From assembly GCA_034933285.1 (NCBI GenBank), contig JAYFNT010000003.1, forward strand, positions 1 to 64,000: a stretch of DNA of 64,000 bases. Reading direction: 5' to 3'. The notes beneath the pieces are model-generated. The model did no database searches, was not told the origin of the DNA, and saw nothing but the letters and a program-made list of their open reading frames with translations. Source of the DNA: RPRC01 sp034933285 (lineage in GTDB: Bacteria > Desulfobacterota > Desulfuromonadia > Geobacterales > Geobacteraceae). The translations under genes and the position numbers were made by a program. Shown here in pieces: positions 9,015 through 15,836 of the stretch (position 1 is the first letter of the stretch; the number at the start of each line of letters is the position of its first letter).

Positions 9015-9020
9015 TATAAT
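9015..9020 (+). promoter_or_regulatory. -10 element just ahead of the amidohydrolase start
   Basis: A perfect TATAAT ends only 9 nt before the ATG at 9030, and no ribosome binding site is seen. If used, transcription would start a few nt before the start codon, giving a nearly leaderless message. The -35 match is poor. Confidence 0.35.
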
Positions 9021-9029
9021 TGTGCTGCC

Positions 9030-10280
9030 ATGACTCCTAAAATATATGCGGCATCACATATCCTTCCCGTATGCTCGCCCCCGGTGGAGGGCGGAGCGAT
9101 TGCGGTGGAGAACGGCAGGATACGCGCAGTCGGACGCGTCGACGAGCTTGCCCATGCCTTCGGCGCACCGGTCGCCCACTTTCCCGGATGCGCCATCATC
9201 CCGGGCCTGGTAAACGCCCACAGCCACCTGGAGCTGACCCATTTTCCATCCTGGAAGCTGCGCAAGGGCATCGACTATTCGCCCAGGACCTATGTGGACT
9301 GGATCATCCAGGTCATCAAGGTGCGCAGGGCTTTGTCGCTCCACGAGAGGGAGCTGTCGGTGGCCGAGGGCATCCGCATTTCCCTGGAGTCCGGCACGAC
9401 GACTGTCGGCGAAATAGTTTCCGATCCTTCCCTGATTTCCTGTTACAACAGTTCCCTGCTCGCGGGAAGGCTGTTCCTGGAGGCGATCGGCCAGAACGAG
9501 GTTCACTGTGAGCAGGTTCTCGCAAGTATTGCCGGTTGCCTTGACGAAGATCGCAACGGCCGGTTCAGGATGGGGTTGTCGCCCCATACGCCTCATACCC
9601 TTTCCGCCCGCTTTTTCAGCAGGTTGAGGGAATTCGCCCGCGCGCGGTCGCTGCCGCTTTCGGTCCACCTCGCCGAATCAAGGGCGGAAGTGGATTTCCT
9701 GTTCGATTCGACAGGTCCAATAGCGGAAAAGCTCTACCCCTTCGTGGGATGGCAGGAGCATGTCCCGCCTCCCCGGCGCACAACGCCGGCAGCATACCTG
9801 GACAGCCTGGGCATCCTGTCCCCTGGAACCGTTGCGGTACACTGCGTTCATGTCACTCCGGCGGATGTGGAAATCCTCAGGAAAAGCGGCGTTACGGTGG
9901 TCCTTTGTCCCAGAAGCAATGACAAGCTGGACCATGGCGCCCCCCCGGTCCATCTGCTGAAAAAGGCCGGGGTTCCCCTCGCCCTGGGGACGGATTCGCT
10001 GGCGAGCAACGACTCCCTTTCCATGCTGGACGAGGTCCGTTTCCTGCTGGAGAGGCTCCCCGATGAATTCACGGCAGCCGAAGCTCTGCGGATGATCACC
10101 CTCTCGGGAGGCCAGGCTCTGGGGATAGGTGAAGAGGTCGGTTCGCTGGAACCGGGCAAGCGGGCTGATTTCCTGGTCATGGAACCTTTCTCGAACACAT
10201 CTTCCGGCGATATCAACCGGCACATACTCGAAAAAGGCAAGCTGCGCGAAGTCTTCATCGAAGGGAATCCCCTTGGATGA
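9030..10280 (+). CDS. Amidohydrolase-family deaminase
   Basis: The 416-aa metal-dependent hydrolase has the family landmarks in order: VNAHSHLEL (first metal His pair), HLAESRAEVD, VHCVHV, and LGTDSLASND (catalytic Asp). This is the pattern of cytosine/guanine, S-adenosylhomocysteine/5'-methylthioadenosine and aminofutalosine deaminases. Because Geobacter relatives make menaquinone by the futalosine route, an aminofutalosine deaminase role is possible, but it is inference from taxonomy. The protein is cytoplasmic. It begins 30 nt after panD but has its own -10 element, so it is probably not simply part of the pan operon. Confidence 0.75.
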   Translation: MTPKIYAASHILPVCSPPVEGGAIAVENGRIRAVGRVDELAHAFGAPVAHFPGCAIIPGLVNAHSHLELTHFPSWKLRKGIDYSPRTYVDWIIQVIKVRRALSLHERELSVAEGIRISLESGTTTVGEIVSDPSLISCYNSSLLAGRLFLEAIGQNEVHCEQVLASIAGCLDEDRNGRFRMGLSPHTPHTLSARFFSRLREFARARSLPLSVHLAESRAEVDFLFDSTGPIAEKLYPFVGWQEHVPPPRRTTPAAYLDSLGILSPGTVAVHCVHVTPADVEILRKSGVTVVLCPRSNDKLDHGAPPVHLLKKAGVPLALGTDSLASNDSLSMLDEVRFLLERLPDEFTAAEALRMITLSGGQALGIGEEVGSLEPGKRADFLVMEPFSNTSSGDINRHILEKGKLREVFIEGNPLG

Positions 10281-10317
10281 GCCAACTGTGGAAAGTATCC
10301 CGCGCCAGAGCTTTTCC

Positions 10318-10347
10318 GTGACAAACCCCACACTGCTTTGCTATCAT
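10318..10347 (+). promoter_or_regulatory. Promoter for smpB, close to the start codon
   Basis: GTGACA (10318-10323) and TATCAT (10342-10347) are 18 nt apart. The ATG of smpB follows 7 nt after the -10, again with no ribosome binding site, suggesting a leaderless or very short leader. Confidence 0.35.
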
Positions 10348-10354
10348 AATAACC

Positions 10355-10819
10355 ATGAGCGAGAAGATCATCTGCAACAACAAGAAAGCCTATCACGACT
10401 ACTTCATCGAGGAGAAGTACGAGGCCGGGATGGTGCTGACCGGAACCGAGGTCAAATCGCTCCGCATGGGCAAGGCGAACCTGAATGATTCCTTTGCCCT
10501 GGTGAAAAGCGGCGAGGCGTTTCTCAACAACCTGCATATCTCGCCCTATGATTTCGGCAACCGGGAGAACCACGACCCGGACCGGATGCGCAAGCTCCTT
10601 CTGCACAAAAAGGAGATCATCAAGCTGTTCGCGAAGGTCCGCGAGCAGGGCTACTCGCTGGTGCCGCTCCGGCTCTACTTCAAGAACGGCAAGGTCAAGG
10701 TTGAGATGGGCCTGGCCAAGGGCAAGAAGCTCTATGACAAGCGCGAGGACCTGAAGCTGAAGGACCAGAAGCGCGAAATGGCCCAGGTGTTCAAGGAGAA
10801 GCATAAAACAAAAGACTAG
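10355..10819 (+). CDS. smpB: SsrA-binding protein
   Basis: SmpB binds the tRNA-like domain of tmRNA and brings it to stalled ribosomes for trans-translation. The 154-aa protein has the OB-fold landmarks NNKKAYHDYFIEEKYEAGM, LTGTEVKSLR, NDSFALVKSGEAFL and LHISPYDFGN, plus the basic C-terminal tail KREMAQVFKEKHKTKD that mimics codon-anticodon in the ribosome. It is adjacent to ssrA, its partner RNA, 96 nt downstream. Confidence 0.95.
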   Translation: MSEKIICNNKKAYHDYFIEEKYEAGMVLTGTEVKSLRMGKANLNDSFALVKSGEAFLNNLHISPYDFGNRENHDPDRMRKLLLHKKEIIKLFAKVREQGYSLVPLRLYFKNGKVKVEMGLAKGKKLYDKREDLKLKDQKREMAQVFKEKHKTKD

Positions 10820-10915
10820 AGGTTAGCGGGCAGGGGATAACGAACAGGAAACAGTGGAAGGGAAAGTTTATGACTTTCTGACCTCTGTCCACTGTCCTCT
10901 GTACGCTCAAGAAAC

Positions 10916-11266
10916 GGGGGTGTAAAGGTTTCGACGGGGATAATAAGCAAAGGTTGCATGCCGAGGTCCGGGTGGCTCGTAAAACAATCCGGGGCGAATC
11001 AAACGCCGACAATTACGAATACGCTTTAGCAGCTTAGTTCTGCTAACGATCTGCCGACTCTCTCCCATGGGGAAGGACAGATCGTCATTTCAGTGGGATA
11101 GCCGAGGGGAGCGCCTGTGGCCCCGAAGCGAAAATAAAGCAGGATCGCCAACCGAATATCCCGGCCAGTGGAGCTTCGTGCGGCTAAAACAAATACTGGT
11201 ATAAGCATGTAGACGCCTTTAGTGGATGATCTTCGGACCCGGGTTCGATTCCCGGCACCTCCACCA
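10916..11266 (+). ncRNA. ssrA: tmRNA (transfer-messenger RNA)
   Basis: The 5' end GGGGGTG pairs with the CACCTCC just before the 3' CCA, forming the tRNA-like acceptor stem (7 bp with one G-T wobble). The T-loop GGGTTCGATTCCC is at 11241-11253. The tag frame runs from GCC at 11005 to the stop TAG at 11035-11037 and encodes ADNYEYALAA, whose hydrophobic ALAA end is the usual degradation signal. At 351 nt the length is normal. It lies next to smpB. The 3' end of ssrA is a common integration hot spot, and a prophage-like element starts downstream. Confidence 0.95.
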
Positions 11267-11280
11267 TTTAGAAAAGACAA

Positions 11281-11326
11281 ACCCGTCTCTCTGGGGTCAT
11301 TCTCCGGGGTGACGGGTTTTCTTTTT
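11281..11326 (+). terminator. Intrinsic terminator of ssrA
   Basis: ACCCGTC (11281-11287) pairs with GACGGGT (11311-11317), with a second short hairpin (GGGGTCA..) inside, followed by TTTTCTTTTT. It is 15 nt past the tmRNA end. Confidence 0.75.
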
Positions 11327-11635
11327 CCCCTTGTTTCTAAAGGGTTTGCGCCCGTTTCACATCTTTCCGAAGCACCTCTTTGCACCATCGATTCTCCCCA
11401 TCTTCCCGCCTTTCTTTCTCTGTTTTGCCCCTGATTCTCTGTTTTCTCCGGACCAAGTCCGAAGCTCGTCCGAAAAGCTACATCCTTGATTGATATGGGT
11501 TTGCGGCTGATTGCCATTTTGAGTGGTTGTCTTAGGTCATCGTTTGATGCCGCAACCGGACGTTTTTTTCGAAATCGCCCGCCTCGGCCATGAAAAGAAG
11601 CGCGGTCAACTCCGGCTTCCTGCCCTCTAAAGAAG
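11327..11635. other. Junction region between ssrA and the integrated element, no gene seen
   Basis: About 310 nt, first pyrimidine-rich, then with a long-range inverted repeat (TTTGCGGC near 11500 against GCCGCAA near 11550). No coding frame is supported. The attachment site of the element should lie here or in the ssrA 3' end, but I cannot place it because the right end of the element is outside the window. Confidence 0.4.
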
Positions 11636-11659
11636 AAAAGCCGACGCTGATGGTCGGCT
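11636..11659 (-). terminator. Terminator of the leftward recombinase operon
   Basis: AGCCGAC (11639-11645) pairs with GTCGGCT (11653-11659). Read on the minus strand, the stem is followed by TTTTCTTCTTT, 27 nt past the last stop codon of the operon. Confidence 0.7.
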
Positions 11660-11685
11660 CTCTGGGGCGGTCTCCGGTCCGGTCG

Positions 11686-12108
11686 TCAGTCGGTGGCGAA
11701 GCCGAACTGGCGGCGCTGCTCGGCCCAGTCCTCGGGAAAGGTCTGGGTCAGCTTGGCCAGCGATAACCCGTTTGGTTCCTCGCCGTTGATCAGGGCCTCG
11801 ACGATGTCGGGGGCCAGGGTCGTCAGCTTGAGGATGCGGGCCACATACGAGCCATCGACGTCGAGGGTACGGGCAAGCTCGCTGATGGACTTGATCTGGC
11901 CGGATTCGAGGATGTCGGCCCAGGAAAAGGCCCTTCCCAGCGCCTGAAGGACGGCGGACTGCACCGGTTCCTGCGCTCCGGTGATTTCTCCATCCAGGGC
12001 CTGGGGAGCGATGACCGTCTTGCGGCCGCGCATGCGCCGGATCATCATCGGGATATGGATCTGCAGGTTGCCGTTGTCGGCAACGGTAATGGTCGGCTTC
12101 ATTTTCAT
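11686..12108 (-). CDS. Small ParB-like helix-turn-helix protein of the recombinase module
   Basis: Taken from the ATG at 12108, which overlaps the recombinase stop as ATGA, this is a 140-aa protein. The central segment ISELARTLDVDGSYVARILKL is a helix-turn-helix like the DNA-binding domain of ParB/Spo0J proteins, preceded by a basic region (MMIRRMRGRK). Proteins of this type are often found next to large serine recombinases in proteobacterial elements, where a recombination directionality or regulatory role is plausible but not shown. A longer upstream frame exists but lies wholly in the recombinase gene. It is the last gene of a coupled leftward operon. Confidence 0.65.
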   Translation of the reverse strand: MKMKPTITVADNGNLQIHIPMMIRRMRGRKTVIAPQALDGEITGAQEPVQSAVLQALGRAFSWADILESGQIKSISELARTLDVDGSYVARILKLTTLAPDIVEALINGEEPNGLSLAKLTQTFPEDWAEQRRQFGFATD

Positions 12109-13691
12109 CGGCTTGTCCTCCGTTCCGTGACTTCGCATGCCAGACCGGCCAGCTCGGCGATTAGCGTTGTCAGCCCGTTGGTGCGCAGCTCCATGTCGAT
12201 TCCGGTCTCGCGGATCTCCACCTTGTCCACCAGAAGGCGGATGAGGCGATTCCGCTCCACCGGGAAAAGGTCTTCCCAGAACCCCTCCACATTCTGGAAG
12301 GCCTCCGACACATCCTGTTCCGAGATGCTGTTCCCCTGGTAGGCTCTGCATCGCTCGCTCACATGGGTCAGTTGTTTCGAGAGCTCGACCGCCTGGCGGT
12401 TGACGGTCGTCAGCATCTCGGCCTTGCCCGGCTGATCGTTGCCGGGCTTCATCAGTTCAAGTGCCTGCTCTCGCGCCTGCGACAGCTCAATCTCGAGCTG
12501 GGCTTTCTGTTTGAACAGCCGCTCTCGCTCCGCCTGCTCGATGTCCCGGGCAGCGAAGTAGGTCTTGGCCACCAGCGTCGGTGTGCGGAACACCGCGCTC
12601 AACTGCTCGACTACGGCCTGCTCGATGTCCCCGGCGGGAATACGTTTGAGCGGGCATCGGCTCACGGTCCGCTTGCTGTCTTTCTGGCAGATGTAATAGG
12701 TGTAGTGGCGGCCGTTCTTGCGGGCGTAGGTCGGTCCCATCGCGCATCCGCAGTGGCCGCAGCGGATGACGCCTTTCAGCGGGGCGACCATTTTGGTTCT
12801 GGCCATGGAAACCTTGACCGGTTTGTTGTCCTCCAGGATGGCCTGCACCTTGTCCCAGGTTGCCCGGTCGATGATCCCTTCGTGCTCGCCGGGGTAACTG
12901 CGATCCTTGTGGGCGATCTCGCCGATATAGATTCGGTTGTTGAGCAGCCGGTAGATGTGGGCGGTGTTCCATTCGGAGCCCTCGCGCACCTTTCCTTTCT
13001 TGGTGGTCCAGGCCTTGGTGCGGTATCCCTGTTCGTTCAATTCCTGGCCCAGCTTCTTGGCCGAGCCGATCTGGATGAACCGGCGGAAGATGTACTGCAC
13101 CGTCCTGGCTTCATCTGGGTTGACCAGCAGCTTCTTGTTGTCCCTGTCGACGTCGTATCCGAGGATGGGTACGCCGCCGCAGTATTTCCCCCGGCGCTTG
13201 GCTGCCGCCACCTTGTCCCGGATGCGTTCGGCGATGACCTCCCGCTCGTACTGGGCGAAGGTGATCAGGATGCCGAGAAACATCCGGCCGGTGGGATCGG
13301 TGGTGCTGAAGTGCTGGGTGACCGAGACGAAGCTGACACCCTTCTCGTTGAAGAGGTCGATCATCTTCATGAAGTCCAGAAGCGAGCGGGACAGCCGGTC
13401 GACCTTGTAGACGACGATCACATCGATCTTCCCGGCGTCGATGTCCGCCAGCAGGCGGCGCAGCCCCGGACGCTCCATGTTCCCGCCCGAGAAACCACCA
13501 TCGTCATAGCGATCCGGCAGAGCCGTCCAGCCCCGCATCCTCTGAGCTTCGATATAGTGTTCCGCCGATTCCCGTTGCGCATCCAACGAGTTGAACTCCT
13601 GTTCGAGCCCTTCCTCATGACTTTTGCGGGTGTAGATGGCGCAGCGCAGGGTCTTATTTTTGCCCGCCGCTACATTGCTGTTATCAAGCAT
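12105..13691 (-). CDS. Large serine recombinase (integrase)
   Basis: The 528-aa protein opens with the resolvase catalytic domain: CAIYTRKSHEE (nucleophile Ser24), DRYDDGGFSGGNMERP, VVYKVDRLSRS and the long E helix around RMFLGILITFAQYEREVIAERIRD. The recombinase domain (about 170-280) and a zinc ribbon (CGHCGCAMGP, with later Cys near CPLKR) follow, then a coiled coil at about 380-440. These enzymes integrate and excise phages and islands through a covalent Ser-DNA intermediate. It is the probable integrase of the element next to ssrA. The gene overlaps DUF2924 upstream by 8 nt and the ParB-like gene downstream by 4 nt. Confidence 0.9.
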   Translation of the reverse strand: MLDNSNVAAGKNKTLRCAIYTRKSHEEGLEQEFNSLDAQRESAEHYIEAQRMRGWTALPDRYDDGGFSGGNMERPGLRRLLADIDAGKIDVIVVYKVDRLSRSLLDFMKMIDLFNEKGVSFVSVTQHFSTTDPTGRMFLGILITFAQYEREVIAERIRDKVAAAKRRGKYCGGVPILGYDVDRDNKKLLVNPDEARTVQYIFRRFIQIGSAKKLGQELNEQGYRTKAWTTKKGKVREGSEWNTAHIYRLLNNRIYIGEIAHKDRSYPGEHEGIIDRATWDKVQAILEDNKPVKVSMARTKMVAPLKGVIRCGHCGCAMGPTYARKNGRHYTYYICQKDSKRTVSRCPLKRIPAGDIEQAVVEQLSAVFRTPTLVAKTYFAARDIEQAERERLFKQKAQLEIELSQAREQALELMKPGNDQPGKAEMLTTVNRQAVELSKQLTHVSERCRAYQGNSISEQDVSEAFQNVEGFWEDLFPVERNRLIRLLVDKVEIRETGIDMELRTNGLTTLIAELAGLACEVTERRTSR

Positions 13692-14208
13692 CCGAACCTC
13701 CTTCGGCTTTTCTGCCGTAAACCTTCTTCAGTCCGAAAAAGACTTTCCCGTTCCAGCGCGTCCCGGTGATCTCTCTGGCCACCGCGCTGAGCGACCGGAA
13801 GGTGCGGCCTTCGAACTCGTAGCCATCGGCAAGAACGATCACCTCATAGCGCCGGTCGTTCCAGACCCGCACCAGTCTGGTCCCGGGCAGGATCGCCTCG
13901 TTTGATTTCCGCTCCTCTGGGATGCGTCGATTGACAGTGGCGACCGGGTCCTCCTTGGCGGCCTGCTGGAGATGGACCTTGGCCTGCTCTGACAACCCAC
14001 CGTAGAAAAGCTCCTGGATGCGATAGGCCAGCCGCTTGATGAGGAATTGTTTCTTGTACTGGGGCGGCTCTTCGCCGTAGAGGTCGAGCCATTTTTCCCG
14101 GAGCTGCTCCAGGGACATGGATTGCAGCAGGGCCATCTGCCGAAGGACCGAGTTTCGGGTTCGGTCCTGATTCTTGCCGCCCGTAGCGGCGTTCTGTAAC
14201 TCATTCAT
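13684..14208 (-). CDS. DUF2924 family protein
   Basis: From ATG 14208, with AAGGAGT 6 nt upstream, this is a 174-aa protein. The LREKWLDLYGEEPPQYKKQFLIKRLAYRIQE segment and the C-terminal LPGTRLVRVWNDRRYEV ... YGRKAEG match the DUF2924 family, which is regularly encoded beside large serine recombinases in proteobacterial elements. The function is unknown; the basic, partly helical makeup suits DNA binding or a recombination accessory role. Its stop overlaps the recombinase start, so the two are translated together. Confidence 0.8.
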   Translation of the reverse strand: MNELQNAATGGKNQDRTRNSVLRQMALLQSMSLEQLREKWLDLYGEEPPQYKKQFLIKRLAYRIQELFYGGLSEQAKVHLQQAAKEDPVATVNRRIPEERKSNEAILPGTRLVRVWNDRRYEVIVLADGYEFEGRTFRSLSAVAREITGTRWNGKVFFGLKKVYGRKAEGGSDA

Positions 14209-14242
14209 TTTCAACTCCTTATTTTGGTTTCCGGACGAGTTG

Positions 14243-14485
14243 TCATGAATGAATGCTCTGTTCCGGCAATGAATCAAGTCCTTCTCCGAGCACAGGGGAA
14301 GAATCTTCGAAAATTTCCAACTCATTGCCTACACATGCTTTTTTTGCCTTTCGGCGCAGGATCGAAATGGCCAGAATGGAAGCGGCTGACTGGAGCCTCG
14401 CCTCACCCGATAGGCGGCCGGGTTTGCCGCTTTCGCCAAGGTCATTCAACCCCGGTACATCATTCATTTCCTGTACATCCAACAT
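14243..14485 (-). CDS. Small protein of the recombinase operon, unknown function
   Basis: An 80-aa frame starting at ATG 14485 has a strong GGAGGTG ribosome binding site 5-10 nt upstream and sits 34 nt before DUF2924 in the same direction. The protein has a central helical stretch SAASILAISILRRKAKKA, possibly amphipathic. I do not recognise the family. The ribosome binding site and operon position are the main support. The frames on the opposite strand look like shadows. Confidence 0.5.
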   Translation of the reverse strand: MLDVQEMNDVPGLNDLGESGKPGRLSGEARLQSAASILAISILRRKAKKACVGNELEIFEDSSPVLGEGLDSLPEQSIHS

Positions 14486-14695
14486 CGAACACCTCCGGTG
14501 GGACCGGGGGGGCTGGACGGCGTGGATGCCAGAAAACGGCGGCGGTCGGGATGCGCGTTCGATGGCACCCACAACCGCCTCAGCTCCGCCTCTGGTCGGT
14601 TATCTGGTTGTGCCCGGCTTTAACCGGACTTGCGTTCGTTACCTACCGGAAGGACGAGCAAGATGTCGGAATCAGATGAAAAGTCCTGTTTTTGA

Positions 14696-14724
14696 TTGAC
14701 CTGATATTCATCAGGTCGTATATT
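14696..14724 (+). promoter_or_regulatory. Promoter with overlapping palindromic operator for the LexA-like/QueC-like operon
   Basis: TTGACC (14696-14701) and TATATT (14719-14724) are spaced by 17 nt. A perfect inverted repeat, GACCTGAT-4 nt-ATCAGGTC (14698-14717), covers the -35 end and the spacer. A protein bound there would block RNA polymerase. The first gene downstream encodes a winged-helix protein, so autorepression is the simple reading. The rest of the 295-nt gap (14486-14780) shows nothing else I can name. Confidence 0.7.
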
Positions 14725-14780
14725 TCTTGGTCATAAATTGGGCTTAATCCGCTCAGTGGCCATGACACGGAGCAATCGCC

Positions 14781-15014
14781 ATGGGAAAGAAAAAGCTATC
14801 GGAAATAACCGACCCGCAGGCCAGGACGCTGAGGGTCATTTGCCAAATCATCGATGAAAAGGGGTTGCCGCCAACAGTGAAAGAATTGTCGGAAGTCCTC
14901 GGTATCAGCCACGCGAGCGCCCACGAGCAGATCGCTCAACTGGTTCGGAAAGGCTATCTGAAGAAAGAAGCTCGTAAGGCCCGGAGCATCGTCGTCATCA
15001 GGAGGCCCGAATAA
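14781..15014 (+). CDS. LexA-type DNA-binding domain protein lacking the protease domain
   Basis: This 77-aa protein is a stand-alone winged helix like LexA residues 1-75. It shows TDPQARTLRVICQIIDEKGLPPTVKELSEVLG, then the recognition helix SHASAHEQIAQLVRKGYL, then a basic wing ending in SIVVIRRPE. The LexA cleavage site and Ser-Lys dyad are absent, so it cannot self-cleave in an SOS response as LexA does. It is the first gene of an operon with the 262-aa and QueC-like genes and lies downstream of a palindromic operator, so it is probably their repressor or switch. The ATG is 56 nt from the predicted -10. Confidence 0.75.
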   Translation: MGKKKLSEITDPQARTLRVICQIIDEKGLPPTVKELSEVLGISHASAHEQIAQLVRKGYLKKEARKARSIVVIRRPE

Positions 15015-15047
15015 CGATGCCGGGTCGCGACAAATAAGGAGATCGAC

Positions 15048-15836
15048 ATGGGGCACGTCAGACTTGGGAGCCTTCCAAGATCGAGGGCATGGAAAGAGGT
15101 GGTCGGCCTGATCACGGCCGGTGCCGACGTGTCCCAGATCGCAAACGCCACAATACGGGCGGCTGACAAGGCCTTCTCATTTGTGCTCAACGATGAGGGG
15201 TTTACTGAGGCGGTATGGCTGATGACCCAGCTTGCCATTGCCGCCAAGAAGGACAACTTCAACGATCACCTGCAGTCGGTTGGCATCAATCTGCCACAGG
15301 ACACCTCATTGCCCGACGTTGCCGCCGCTGTTGCAGAGGCAATGGATCGGAAGCTTGAGTCCAATGGTAGTCGCTCTGACTTGGGTGAGATGTCGCAGCG
15401 GGCCTTGGTTGGAGCATTGGTCGAACACATCTCTCCCAAGTTGCCCTCCTTGTTTGCGCCAGACGCCAGCGACGTCCAGGCCGCATTGGCTTCGCTCGGA
15501 AAAAAGCGGGAGTTCGGCGAGCTGTCTCGCACGTTCTTCGCCAAGCTGACCAACGATAGCATGAACTATTTCCTGACAAAAACACTGGCGACCCATCTGG
15601 GCGAAGGCCAGCGCTTTACCACCATGAACGAGGTGGGACAATTCGAGAAGGCCTTGACCACGCACTGCAAGGAAGCATCCCTGATCGTCGAACAGTTTTC
15701 GGCGGATTGGTTTTCCAAGCACAAATACGAAGAAGGCGGTGACATTTCCCGGGAGTCGTCTAACGGCTTCGCCTCCTATGCGCTGAAGAAAATGAAGGAC
15801 GAACTGAAGGAAGGAGCGCGAACCAATGCAAGATAA
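15048..15836 (+). CDS. Unknown 262-aa protein with N-terminal Met-Gly, partner of the QueC-like enzyme
   Basis: The start at ATG 15048 has an AAGGAG site 6 nt upstream and gives MGHVRLGSLPRSRAWKEVV. The rest is mostly helical, with WLMTQLAIAAKKDNF near residue 60, and has no catalytic motif I recognise. It overlaps the QueC-like gene by 11 nt, a sign of a fixed functional pair. In Qat and type IV CBASS defence systems a QueC-like enzyme works with a partner protein, and I recall reports that it joins a deazaguanine to the partner's N-terminal glycine. The exposed Gly2 here would suit that, but this is inference. The similarity to QatB is at best in the short N-terminal pattern (MG..., Ser, Trp). 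Confidence 0.6.
   Translation: MGHVRLGSLPRSRAWKEVVGLITAGADVSQIANATIRAADKAFSFVLNDEGFTEAVWLMTQLAIAAKKDNFNDHLQSVGINLPQDTSLPDVAAAVAEAMDRKLESNGSRSDLGEMSQRALVGALVEHISPKLPSLFAPDASDVQAALASLGKKREFGELSRTFFAKLTNDSMNYFLTKTLATHLGEGQRFTTMNEVGQFEKALTTHCKEASLIVEQFSADWFSKHKYEEGGDISRESSNGFASYALKKMKDELKEGARTNAR

Noticed and set aside
12363..13769. A 468-codon open frame antisense to the serine recombinase
   Set aside because: It is a mirror of the GC-rich recombinase codons, lacks a ribosome binding site and has no recognisable motif, while the opposite strand encodes a clear recombinase.
14224..14699. Rightward open frames opposite the 80-aa gene
   Set aside because: They have no ribosome binding site or recognisable composition and cross the DUF2924 promoter region; the minus-strand frame has a strong GGAGGTG site.
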